Shown piece by piece: positions 10,909 to 19,470 of a stretch of DNA of 64,000 nucleotides. The number at the start of each line of letters is the position of its first letter. The first letter of the stretch is position 1. The stretch is from Dermacentor variabilis. Its lineage: Eukaryota; Arthropoda; Arachnida; Ixodida; Ixodidae. The stretch covers positions 242,350,584 through 242,414,583 of the forward strand of contig NC_134570.1 of the NCBI RefSeq assembly GCF_050947875.1. Direction: 5' to 3'. A program made the position numbers and the translations under genes. A model generated the notes under the pieces. The model was not told the DNA's origin, searched no databases, and saw nothing but the letters and a program-made list of their open reading frames with translations.

Positions 10909-11045
10909 AAGAAAAATTCTGTGATAGCGCATACATGTGTTGCTCGATTTCTTTGCCTCAATCTATCGAAAAGGTGAAACAGCTTATTTGCTGCGCTCAA
11001 ATTTCGCATTAGGAAGTAACGTAATCGTCGGTAATTTTTTTTTCT

Positions 11046-12620
11046 GGCGTTGCAGTTAGGTCTTGGCGTCGGATCACGGCTGCGTCGAATTGAACTGAAG
11101 CTGGAACGTCGCGTCGTCAAGTCGTCTTTCGTCTGTGTAGTCTTGGCTTCCTGACTTCGTCGGGACGGCGGCGGGTCGATATTATGTCGTCGAGATGGTC
11201 TCTTCGTCGTCTTCGTCGGCGGCAGAGGATCTTCGTCAGTTCGACGAACAGCAACCGCACCTCCATCGGTTGCTGCTTTTAGTTTTCCGGATATGGGCTC
11301 GCAGAGCGGCCTCGGGCTGGGCCAGTGTATGGACGGCGCTGCAGCGACAGGTAGCGGCCTGGTGACGGCGGGCGGGACGGCCGTCGAGGGCTCCACTGAG
11401 TAGCGGCGAGGTAATCGGCGAAGTCACGTGGGCGCTCGCCAAGCTGTGGTCGCGGCGCGTTGACGGCGAACCCTCTCAATCCCAAGTCGCGGTATGGGCA
11501 TTGGCGGTACACATGGCCGGCTTCTCCGCAGTGATAGCAGAGCGGGCGTTGGTCGGGGGCTCGCCAAATGTCCGTCTTCCTCGCGTAGGTGCGGTGGGCA
11601 ATGGGTGGGCGTGCTGGTGGGCGATGGGTGGGCGTGCTGGTGGCGGCGGCGGCGGACGACGGAACTGCGGCGTTACAGGGCCCTGGCGCGGTCGCGGAGG
11701 GGCGCCTTGACGGCGTGCGACGGCGGCGTAGGTCATCGCTTCCGGCTGAGGCTGTGGTGATTCTGGTTGCATCTCAGGAACTCCAAGCGATCGGTGCACC
11801 TCTTGTTTCACGATGTCGGCGATCGAGGCCACTTGAGGCTGCGACGAAGGCAAGACCTTGCGCAGTTCTTCGCGCACAATGGCCCTGATGGTCTCGCGCA
11901 GATCGTCCGTGGCCAGTGATTGAATTCCTGCGTAGTGGGTAGAGCTTGTACGGCGGTTGAATTGCCGGTTCCGCATTTCGAGTGTCTTCTCGATGCTGGT
12001 GACCTAGCGAAGGAACTCTTCTACGGTCTTCGGTGGGCTTCGTATCATTGCGCTGAAAAGTTCTTCCTTCACACCACGCATGAGAAGGCGGACTTTCTTC
12101 TCCTCGGGCATATCCGGGTCGGCGTGGCGGAACAGACGGTTCATTTCTTCCGCGAAGATGGCAACGTTCTCGTTAGGTGGCTGCACTCGGGCATCCAGGA
12201 TGGCTTCGGCCCATTCCTTGCGCACGACGCTCGTAAAGGTACGCAGGAAGCTGCTACGGAAGAGGTCCCATGTCAAGGTCGACTCCCGGTTCTCAAACCA
12301 CGTTCTGGCGGCATCTTCTAAGGCAAAGTATACATGCCGCAGCTTGTCGTCGGAGTCCCAGTTGTTAAAAGTCGCGATTCGCTCGTAGGTCTCCAGCCAG
12401 GATGGAAGGTCGGTGGGTCCCGAGGTTGTTGTAGGATAACGGGGGATGCTGGGGCAGCCATTGGGGTTGTTTTGACCACGATGTTCTTTGTCGACTCAGG
12501 TAGAAGTCCGTGCTCTGGGGGCAGTCCTTGCGGTCTGCGGCTAGCACGCTGGTCTTGGGCGATGTTGGTTTTGTCTTCGGGCTTGGATCGCGGCTTTGCA
12601 GGGGCGTTTGGTACATGAAC
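11046..12620 (-). pseudogene. Gypsy-1 gag (capsid, CCHC zinc knuckle)
   Basis: Gag is recognised by comparison with the 59-kb copy. The retrotransposon-gag region WDLFRSSFLRTF...MNRLFRHADPDMPEEKKVRLL lies at 12276-12004. The linker rich in Gln and Pro lies at 11976-11560. The nucleocapsid knuckle CYHCGEAGHVYRQC (C-x2-C-x4-H-x4-C, all four ligands present) lies around 11500-11545. Damage: a TAG at 12004-12006 replaces Glu, a deletion plus frameshift lies near 12350-12400, and a frameshift precedes the knuckle. The protein would form the particle core and bind RNA. Confidence 0.85.
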
Positions 12621-12640
12621 GCACTGGCACCTCCACCAGA
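12621..12640 (-). promoter_or_regulatory. primer-binding site, tRNA-Ala type
   Basis: Two bases inside the 5' LTR the minus strand reads TGGTGGAGGTGCC. This is complementary to GGCACCTCCA plus CCA, the 3' end known for vertebrate tRNA-Ala. The second copy has the same site (TGGTGGAGGTGC) next to its LTR at 60035. Primer identity is inferred from memory of tRNA-Ala ends. Confidence 0.65.
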
Positions 12641-13055
12641 TGTCACGAGGTGGTGACGTTGAAGAACACAGTAGCAACACTGTGAAAGACAAAACTAAAT
12701 TTTATTGGGCGAACCTGTGCCCACAAAACAGGCTACACTTATAGCACAACGATAGCGGCGAACACAGTCGGCGATCGTCGAAAATCTGAGCGGGTCAAGT
12801 GCGTCGGCTTTTATACAGCAGTCATCGAATGTTCCAGACTAATCGTTGGGACTCGCATGCCTTCCGCAAAGTTCTACAACATTCGAGTCACGCGATGAAA
12901 TCAGATAACACAAGGTTCGGCGACAACAGACAGCGGATAGAAGCATCGATAATTTTCCAGAAACTTCGGATACATGCAGACGCGTCCCGCGCTGTGCGAC
13001 AACATTTGTTAGGCGGCGAAACGTGGTCGCCCGTTAAATATAAGTACACGTGTCA
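12641..13055 (-). repeat. Gypsy-1 5' LTR
   Basis: 415 bp, same ends and signals as the 3' LTR (TATAAAAG near 12811, AATAAA near 12702 on the minus strand). It differs from the 3' LTR at about ten positions, including a 3-bp deletion. It is followed by the ATAT target duplication at 13056-13059. Confidence 0.92.
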
Positions 13056-13059
13056 ATAT

Positions 13060-14660
13060 ATTCATTGCTTCGCATTTCAATTTTTGCAAGAATATGCTAT
13101 CATGGCTAGTCAACAGAAACAGCATGTCTGGCCTTATATATCGGCTCGCAATACGCATAAGCTGTGGTCCGCTAAGCATTGCGCGACACGTTTCACAGGC
13201 ATCGTATTTCTCTGGCCGAACAGCTCCTCAAGGTCATAAGAGCGTAACTTTGTTCGTCCAGCCCACACAGAAAAAGCGGTTATGCCTTATATTCGCAGGG
13301 CATCGCACAAATTAAAGAAGGACGCCCAACGCGCTGACGCAAACGTGTTGTTCTCTGTCCCCGTTAAACTGGCGAAGTTGCGAAAAATGACGGACGCGAG
13401 AAAGGGGGAAACAAACATTGTGCCGCGAGCCCGCGCAGCGCGTGCGTCGCGCGACGGTGCCTGGCACGGCCAGAGATGGCGCGCCAGACGGAACGGCTCG
13501 CTCCGCAGTAGATCTCCGAATTTGGTGCATCATTGGGGCCTCTGTCAGCATTCGAGGTGGCCATTTTGAGTGTACCGGTATTTCTCGGGACACACACCGG
13601 GTTTGGGGCACAAAAGGTTCTATCCGAAATAAAATTGTGCCCCCGTGCTTCCCCGCGGCTTTCGTACGCGCAACGCTGTACTTGTGGCCTACCAACAGGC
13701 CCAAGTTGACGAGGGTGGCGATGCAGGCTTGTCGGTCAGTCCTATTGAATTTTATTATAGCCCAACACTGGGACAAAGGCAGACGACAGACACGCGGCGC
13801 TCGCCGAGAGAAAGTGCCGCGTGGCTCGGAGTCCCGACGTCACGACCTTCGACGCGCCGCGTTGGGGGAATCGAGAGAAACGCTGCGCGGGGCCCTCAGC
13901 TATTACCATGCGTGTGCATAGGCTTGCCCTCGCTGGAAATGCTGGCGGCAACTTGTCGGAAGCCTGCGCCGTTGGTGCGTTTCGCCAGTTGCGCGCAGTG
14001 CAGCAGAACTGTAAGCCAGCGAGTAGTGAAAAGATGGCCGTGTTCTCTCGAGAAGGGGGCTCGCCCGTTTGGTCCGTTCAGTCGGCGTCCCGCAGAAAGC
14101 AGCCCGTCAGTGGGGAACCCGTTCTGATGTGTACGCAATCCGTAAGAACGCTTTCTCCGCACCCGACGCGATTGGTAAACCGCGTTGAAACCGCGATTCG
14201 GGTGCCGATCCCGCCACAGCCGGCGGCTGTGGAGACCGTGTTCCCTCTCGTGCGCTCGCAGCTTCGTGTGGCAAGTTGGCGGCCGTACCTGGCAGGTGTC
14301 GCAGCTGTTTACCAGGCGACGATCAACGTGACGCGGCTTTGGATGAATTTAGTCCCGCCCCAAGATGCACTTTAAATAGACATAAAAAATAAGCCACGAA
14401 GCGGGGACCGCTTGCTTCTTTTTCTGTGTCACGCACTCTCTGCGTTGTCGTTGGTTTTTGTAAACAAGGGTGCGCTGCCAAGCGTATAGGGAAATAGGGT
14501 GCCTCGATGCCACGTGATTACAGAAAGCAGTAATAGTAAAAAAAAAAAAAAAAGAAAAGAGTAGGGGCTATTCCGTACATTCATTCAGTGTCGCACAGGC
14601 TTTAAAAAGTTGCAAATAGATATGATGTTAATGTTGCTTTCACTGCTCCCAATACGCTAG
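13060..14660. other. unassigned, GC-rich in part
   Basis: Overlapping ORFs on both strands (13282-14375) show no recognisable domain. The 154-codon minus ORF at 13312-13776 and the 184-codon plus ORF at 13821-14375 are in a GC-rich tract that favours open frames. The sequence flanking the Gypsy-1 target site is probably older repeat DNA. A poly(A) stretch lies at 14539-14554. Confidence 0.35.
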
Positions 14661-14667
14661 GTAAGAT

Positions 14668-15117
14668 ATGCGCTGCCGTACAGAGGAAAAAGGAGCAGGT
14701 AAAACGCAAGAAAAAAGAACAGATGTTTGTCCAGTGAAGCACAATAAGAACAACAGCTTTACTAACTGTCATACGTGTGTGGTTTATAAAATTCCCCTTA
14801 GCTGTGGCCAGTTCTACGCAGGGCAAACGGGACGGTGTATCAATCAGAGGCTAATGGAACGTAAAAGGTTGTTAACCGGTGGATCGCCTTCTAATCTTTC
14901 CCTACATTGCCGAGATTGTAACTGCACGCCAGAGTTAGATGAATGCGCGATATTGTACAGGCATAAGAATGAAGATACGAGCCTTTTGGTAGAGGTATGG
15001 CATATCTATAATGGTGGAAGTGCGTGCGTGAGTCAGCCTTCGATTACTTTACATAAGGAAGAGATTAAGTGCCTTAACAGTTATCTCTCACGTAGACCGG
15101 CACATGTACCCGACTGA
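14668..15117 (+). pseudogene. Penelope-like element C-terminus, GIY-YIG endonuclease
   Basis: A 149-codon ORF carries CVVYKIPLSCGQFYAGQTGR, a GIY-YIG nuclease signature (the second motif reads YAG, not YIG) with the conserved Arg, followed by a His/Cys-bearing tail. This domain normally follows the RT in Penelope-like elements and nicks the target for reverse transcription. No RT is visible upstream, so the copy is 5'-truncated. Its stop is at 15115-15117. The 3' flank (15.12-15.6 kb) may be its untranslated end. Confidence 0.72.
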
Positions 15118-15641
15118 CACGTGGTGATACCATCCCTGAGCTTGCGCAGATGAGTTTTGTGTCCTCTTTCTTTTTTTTTGCCTGAGTGCTCCCTTCAGTT
15201 GATAGTCGGCGTTCGTGTTGTCCACTTCTCTACTCTTGCGTCCTGTCTGCACGCCTCACCTCTCTTTTTTGCGTAATGAATCTTTACCAACTAGCTCAGC
15301 TTTCTGTCGTTCTTCGCGGCGACGTTCCTTTAATAAAGCGAATCTTGAAGCGTTCGGCTATTCGCTTTTGACAATCGTCCTCTATGGCTTCTGCACAAAA
15401 TTTTCATGTGCATTTTTGACATGTATTTTAGAAAATTGCGTAATAAAAAAAGCTCGTGGATCAAGTCTACAATTCTGTAATTCATTAATAAAGGACGGTA
15501 AGACAATTCTTTAAGCTGCACCAAATGTACATGTAAAGCGCACAAAATGGATGCACTAATTATATACCGTTCTGAAATGTATCTGAAGTTGGTGAGAATG
15601 GCTTTTGAAACACCCTCGTAAACGTTGTAAAAAAGTTCACG

Positions 15642-15643
<2 letters not shown>
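15118..15643. other. probable Penelope 3' region
   Basis: No ORF of note. TACCAACTAGCTCAG at about 15287 resembles, in inverted form, GGCCTAGTTGGTA at 60.51 kb. Both may be 3' parts of Penelope-like elements. Confidence 0.3.

Positions 15644-15696
<53 letters not shown>
15644..15696. repeat. (TA)n microsatellite
   Basis: About 26 TA units. Long YIYIYI ORFs across it are artefacts of the repeat. Confidence 0.95.
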
Positions 15697-15697
<1 letters not shown>

Positions 15698-15784
15698 TTC
15701 AAGGGAAAGTTCTGTAGGTCCGGTGCATAGGTAGTTGAAGAAACGAAGGCACACAATTCCGAAGATTGCCTTTTCTTCTGTTTT

Positions 15785-15815
15785 AACGTTTCGACCGTGA
15801 CGCGGCCTTCGTCAG
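15785..15815 (-). ncRNA. hammerhead-ribozyme-like core in Penelope 3' region
   Basis: The minus strand reads CTGACGA, a short hairpin (GGCC with GGTC), then GAAAC. This matches the CUGANGA, stem II, GAAA order of hammerhead cores, which are known in Penelope-like elements. I could not place the third helix or the NUH cleavage site with confidence, so activity is unproven. Confidence 0.35.
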
Positions 15816-16141
15816 AATACACACTAATGCGCACGCGCTTTTATGGGCACGTGAGCATAATCAGCAGTACATGCACGTGAGCACTTGCAAATAATAACAG
15901 AAAAAGTACAGCAGTAAGTATAATAAGCACGATAAATGATATGTATAAAATATCATTATGGTATCACGGTGATGGTACATGAAGTTACAGAATAATATCG
16001 ATTGTGACACGGCAAAACTAGGAACAAATTGATTTGGCATGGTTTGTCAATTCTGTACAAGAATATGCACATCAAGATATGGCAGAAAGGCACGAAATTT
16101 TCCCTACGCTCTCCTGGATACTGGATGACACAGTGTTAAGT

Positions 16142-16709
16142 TTATGAATGAGAAAGGATCCTCGTAGTTCTCGATCGTGGTGCGATTTGAAACCTGATTT
16201 TATTACTGTTACTGTGCTGTTGTAAACGTATGACTTGGCAGTCGAACATGTTTAGATAATGGAAGGAGCGGCAAGCTGTTAGCGTGTGCTTTGTGGTTGT
16301 TAAATCTGATACGAAAAGATGTTTCGGTCTGACCGATGTACTGCCTATGACACACTGAACATTCAAGCAGATAGATGATGTTAGTACTGTCGTAAGTGAA
16401 GTCAACGTTGATATTAACAGAAAAATTATATGTTGTGCTTCTAGCAGTCTTTGATGTGGTCATGTGTGTACAAACTTTACAACGGGGCTTACTGCAGGGA
16501 TGACAACCAGCAGGAGCAATCGCTTTAGTCTTGGAAGACGTTACTATGTCGCGCAGCTTCCTAGAGCGACGATAGACCACTCTTGGCGATTCCGTGAAAA
16601 TGTTTTTAAGACTGTCGCTCTGTGTCAGTGAATGCTTCCTGAAAATGTGCGACACGTCAGGCATAGATGCAGAGTGTGTTAGGATAAGGTTAGCTCGTGA
16701 AATGGGCAC
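16142..16709 (-). pseudogene. Penelope GIY-YIG endonuclease (frameshifted)
   Basis: The coding remnant of the element at 15705-16796. The first 166 codons (16709-16209) contain the RVVYRRSRKLRDIV segment typical of the RT-endonuclease linker, the CxxC...CxxC Cys cluster and a complete-looking GIY-YIG core with Arg and Asn-His downstream. A frameshift then moves the reading into the ORF ending at 16142. Catalysis would be nicking of target DNA; no function is expected in this copy. Confidence 0.78.
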
Positions 16710-16796
16710 CGATCGCTTGTCCGTGCAGGTAAGTTCTTTCTGGTCGAGGTAGTCGGCCCGTTTAAGGGCATCGTCAATTATTTGTGTACGCTTAGT

Positions 16797-17290
16797 GCGT
16801 TACGAAGCTGTAACCTATATTCACCTATATTTCTGCGCTTTATATGTTCTGACAGAGGCAGTTTCCAAAACTACGAACTATGTTTATCGCACAATAGCTG
16901 CATTCGTGCAAACCTTGTGTTTCGACCTTTCTAATTTTTTTTATTTTTTGAATATTGCCAATTTTAGATCGTCTGTGTAAAAATTCCTGGCCGTACATAA
17001 ATATTCTTTTTCCTGCATTCTCAAGGATTCCAACTTTCTCTCTCAATTACAACAATTAGACAATCTGTCCAGCGATTGTCTCACAAAAGCATTATCTGGG
17101 TTTTACGCGTACGTGAGTAGCGAAATCCCAGGGGCGGCCTCCTTCGCCGAGCGCTCGCATGTGTCGCGTCGTCCAGCATCGCGCGGTGTCCCGAGAGGAC
17201 TACGTCACCCAAAGTTCACCCTCGGTTGAGTGTGTTGTGCGTCACAGTATGGAGAAAGCTTTACGTTCCCGGCTTGAGCGCTTTTTAGCA
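16797..17290. other. unassigned
   Basis: AT-rich first half, no domain or repeat recognised. Confidence 0.4.
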
Positions 17291-17545
17291 GTGCCGTATT
17301 ACGGTACGGTAAGTGCGGTATACGGTACGGTATTACCGTTCTGTACCAACCTACCGCGATGACCGAAAACGTTTTAGCTGCGTTTACCGCTCGATGCGTA
17401 CGGTAATGTGATAATAGGGTCTTTTAGCGGTGCTACGGAAAGTACGGTATTCGGTACGGTAAGTGCGTAATACCGTACCGGTTGAGGACTGCGCATGCGC
17501 GAACTTCACCGTACGGAATGACTTTCCGTACGGCATACTAGACGG
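17291..17545. repeat. cluster of GGTACGGTA palindromic words
   Basis: Repeated inverted words (GTACGGTAT, CGGTACGGTAAGTGCG, TACCGTACCGG, CCGTACGG) occur at 17291-17340, 17395-17480 and 17505-17545. The block looks like a small foldback or MITE-type element with imperfect inverted ends around a ~60-bp core. No target duplication was identified. Confidence 0.5.
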
Positions 17546-18074
17546 TAAGGAGTCTGAAAGGCTCGGCTGGCACCGTGTGTCGCGAGCCGAGCTGCACCAA
17601 GCCAAAATTGTGAGAAGCTGATGTCGGCCACAGAGTCCACGCCGTGCATGGCCACGTTAAGGCTCAACCAGACGTACGCGTTCCAATGCGTCCGCACACG
17701 CCGCGCTGACTCGACGTCGCGTGGCGCCCGACGGAGGAAGAGGGCGCGCACCCAAACGATGCACGAGTTGCCGCGCGTAGCCGCGCGTCTCGTCGCGGCG
17801 GCGCAGTGTTGCTAGCTTGCCATGTTCAAGGCAGTCTAGCCTTCGCTTAACGGCCTCGTTAAGCAATGTGTTACATATTAGACAGTTTTAGTTTAGCGTC
17901 AGCAACTACAGCGTACGCTATACGCTATAATATAGCGTACGCTAAGCAGCGCACGTTTTCTACAATTTTAGTTGACCGGCGATATTTTCGAATCTCAGAG
18001 GCCATATGCCGTTGTTGCGGCTATTTCGCGCCATTAGCGACAGGTGGCGTTGACATCTCGAACGTTTCTTTCGT
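17546..18074. other. unassigned; partial copy of palindrome family
   Basis: 17654-17700 (AAGGCTCAACCAGACGTACG...) matches the head of the repeat that forms the large palindrome at 18.1-19.0 kb, then diverges. No supported gene. Confidence 0.4.
17910..17943. repeat. 13-bp perfect hairpin
   Basis: AGCGTACGCTATA and its exact complement TATAGCGTACGCT are separated by 8 bases. It could be fused ends of a small inverted-repeat transposon. Confidence 0.7.
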
Positions 18075-18986
18075 TAGGCTTCGACTCGTTCGAAACGAGA
18101 AGCGATCTCGAAAACACCACGAGGTTATGCATAATACTCTGTCGTCGAAGCGGCCTGAGACTAAGCGAAAGCCGTTTACACAGTCATTTGCTACGAACGA
18201 AGTGCATTTTACAAAAGCAACGCCAAATTCAATTCGAAGCGGGCAGCCGGGACCGCCGCCATGTTTCCCGCAAGCTTGCCTGAACGTCGCGCGAAGAGTC
18301 GTTCCGGAAGTGACGTTGGCTTGCCGTGGTCATGTGAGGTGTGTCATGCTACTGACGCGAGCGGCAGCTTCCGGCGCGGGCGCAAAAATTCTAGCGGTTG
18401 TAGGTCTCCACGCCGCCGCGCGCCGACACGCGAAACAGCCTCCGCGCCTGACGCCGTACGCGCCCAGGCGTAGTGCGGCGCGTGCGGGCGCATTGGAACG
18501 CGTACGTCTGGTTGAGCTACGCGTACGTCTGGTTGAGCCTTAGGCTCAACCAGACGTACGCGTTCCAATGCGCCCGCACGCGCCGCACTACGCCTGGGCG
18601 CGTACGGCGTCAGGCGCGGAGGCTGTTTCGCGTGTCGGCGCGCGGCGGCGTGGAGACCTACAACCGCTAGAATTTTTGCGCCCGCGCCGGAAGCTGCCGC
18701 TCGCGTCAGTAGCATGACACACCTCACATGACCACGGCAAGCCAACGTCACTTCCGGAACGACTCTTCGCGCGACGTTCAGGCAAGCTTGCGGGAAACAT
18801 GGCGGCGGTCCCGGCTGCCCGCTTCGAATTGAATTTGGCGTTGCTTTTGTAAAATGCACTTCGTTCGTAGCAAATGACTGTGTAAACGGCTTTCGCTTAG
18901 TCTCAGGCCGCTTCGACGACAGAGTATTATGGATAACCTCGTGGTGTTTTCGAGATCGCTTCTCGTTTTGAACGAGTCGAAGCCTA
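18075..18986. repeat. large near-perfect palindrome, ~450-bp arms
   Basis: The left arm (18075-18540) and right arm (18541-18986) are reverse complements over essentially their whole length. This is shown by identical predicted peptides on opposite strands (for example 18261-18473 plus and 18588-18800 minus). The centre is GGTTGAGCCT/TAGGCTCAACC. The left arm carries about 20 extra bases near the centre, a duplicated ACGCGTACGTCTGGTTGAG block. Long ORFs across it are mirror images, not genes. A diverged single copy of the arm is at 35641-35905, so two copies of a dispersed repeat are joined head to head. Confidence 0.93.
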
Positions 18987-19218
18987 GAAGGGAGAGGTGA
19001 CGCCAACGGCGGATGGAAGCCGCTCCTCCATTTCAAGCCGGGCGTAGGTGGCGCTGTTGGCCGTAATGCGATGCATGGTACGCGCCGCTGGCTTTGAGCA
19101 TACGCAAGGACGCCTGCCGTGCACGCAACGCGTCGGTCTTTCAGTGATGTTGCAAGCAATGGTTTAGCTCATTAAACGCTAGTCGAACGTGACTACGGCT
19201 GACAGAATGCAATTTTAA

Positions 19219-19466
19219 GCCGTGGTGGTGCAGTGGTTAGGGCACCCGATCGTTGTGCCCAAGGATGAGGGATGGCATCCCGGCCTGGCACCCCGGCCGC
19301 GGCGGCCGCTTTTCGATGGAGGCGAAAAACAAAGCGCCCGTTTGCTGTACGATGTTAGTACACGTCAAAGAACCCCAGGTGGTCGAAATTTCCAGAGTCT
19401 TTCATGCCTCCACTACGGCATCTCTCATAGCCTAAGTCACTTTGGCACGTGAAACCCCACAAACAA
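19219..19466 (+). repeat. tRNA-derived SINE (family 2, copy 1)
   Basis: Starts with a tRNA-like head containing box A (TGGTGCAGTGG) and a degraded box B, then CGGCGGCCGCTTTTCGATGG and a block with AAAGAACCCCAGGTGGTCGA and CACTACGGCATCTCTCATA. The same blocks, in the same order, occur at 21834-22037. Pol III-transcribed, non-autonomous; mobilised by a LINE. It ends near AATCATTAAAATC. No clear target duplication. Confidence 0.75.
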
Positions 19467-19470
19467 AATC

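Larger units (their letters stand above)
9911..11045 (+). mobile_element. 1.1-kb insertion inside Gypsy-1
   Basis: Comparison with the second copy (58.43-58.45 kb) shows gag-side and protease sequence contiguous there, but split here by about 1,135 bp between GGTGGTTTTT and TTTTTTTCTGGCG. The T-runs at both edges may be the target duplication. The insert begins with a small hairpin (AGAGC-GCA-GCTCT). It contains a duplicated ~88-bp block and an Ala/Arg-rich ORF on the plus strand. No transposase or RT is visible; probably a non-autonomous or truncated element of unknown class. Confidence 0.75.
5971..13055 (-). mobile_element. Gypsy-1: near full-length Ty3/Gypsy retrotransposon
   Basis: A minus-strand element bounded by two ~416-bp LTRs (5971-6387, 12641-13055) and by ATAT on both outer sides (5967-5970, 13056-13059), a 4-bp target duplication. 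Order on the minus strand: 5' LTR, primer-binding site, gag with zinc knuckle, protease, reverse transcriptase, RNase H, integrase, polypurine tract, 3' LTR. This is the Ty3/Gypsy gene order. A 1.1-kb foreign insertion sits between gag and protease (about 9911-11045). I count roughly ten differences between the LTRs, so the insertion is not very recent. Pol keeps one frame with three in-frame nonsense codons; gag has a nonsense codon and frameshifts. Not autonomous as it stands. A related copy is at 55.9-60.5 kb. Confidence 0.93.
15705..16796 (-). mobile_element. Penelope-like element, 5'-truncated
   Basis: The minus strand carries the end of the RT region (KRTQIIDDALKRADYLDQ near 16795), then a Cys-rich linker CHPCSKPRCKVC, then GIY-YIG: NIIYLLECSVCHRQYIGQTE (16405-16709). 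A frameshift near 16230-16290 splits the C-terminus into a second ORF (16142-16405 region, ending RTTRILSHS). Downstream (15705-15850) is a structured 3' part with a hammerhead-like core. The element abuts the (TA)n tract. Confidence 0.8.

Noticed and set aside
11494..12618. Plus-strand Gly/Arg-rich ORFs of 90-130 codons
   Set aside because: Antisense shadow of the Pro/Gln-rich gag region of Gypsy-1.
5971..13055. Currently active retrotransposon
   Set aside because: Three nonsense codons in pol, a broken gag, a 1.1-kb insertion and about ten LTR differences argue against activity.
13282..14375. Long ORFs around 13.3-14.4 kb
   Set aside because: No motif, strong antisense overlap, no splice or promoter context that I could support.
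15560..15834. YIYIYI-rich ORFs
   Set aside because: Translation of the (TA)n microsatellite.
17866..19159. 225-codon plus and 271-codon minus ORFs with shared sequence
   Set aside because: They are mirror readings of the palindrome arms, not two genes.
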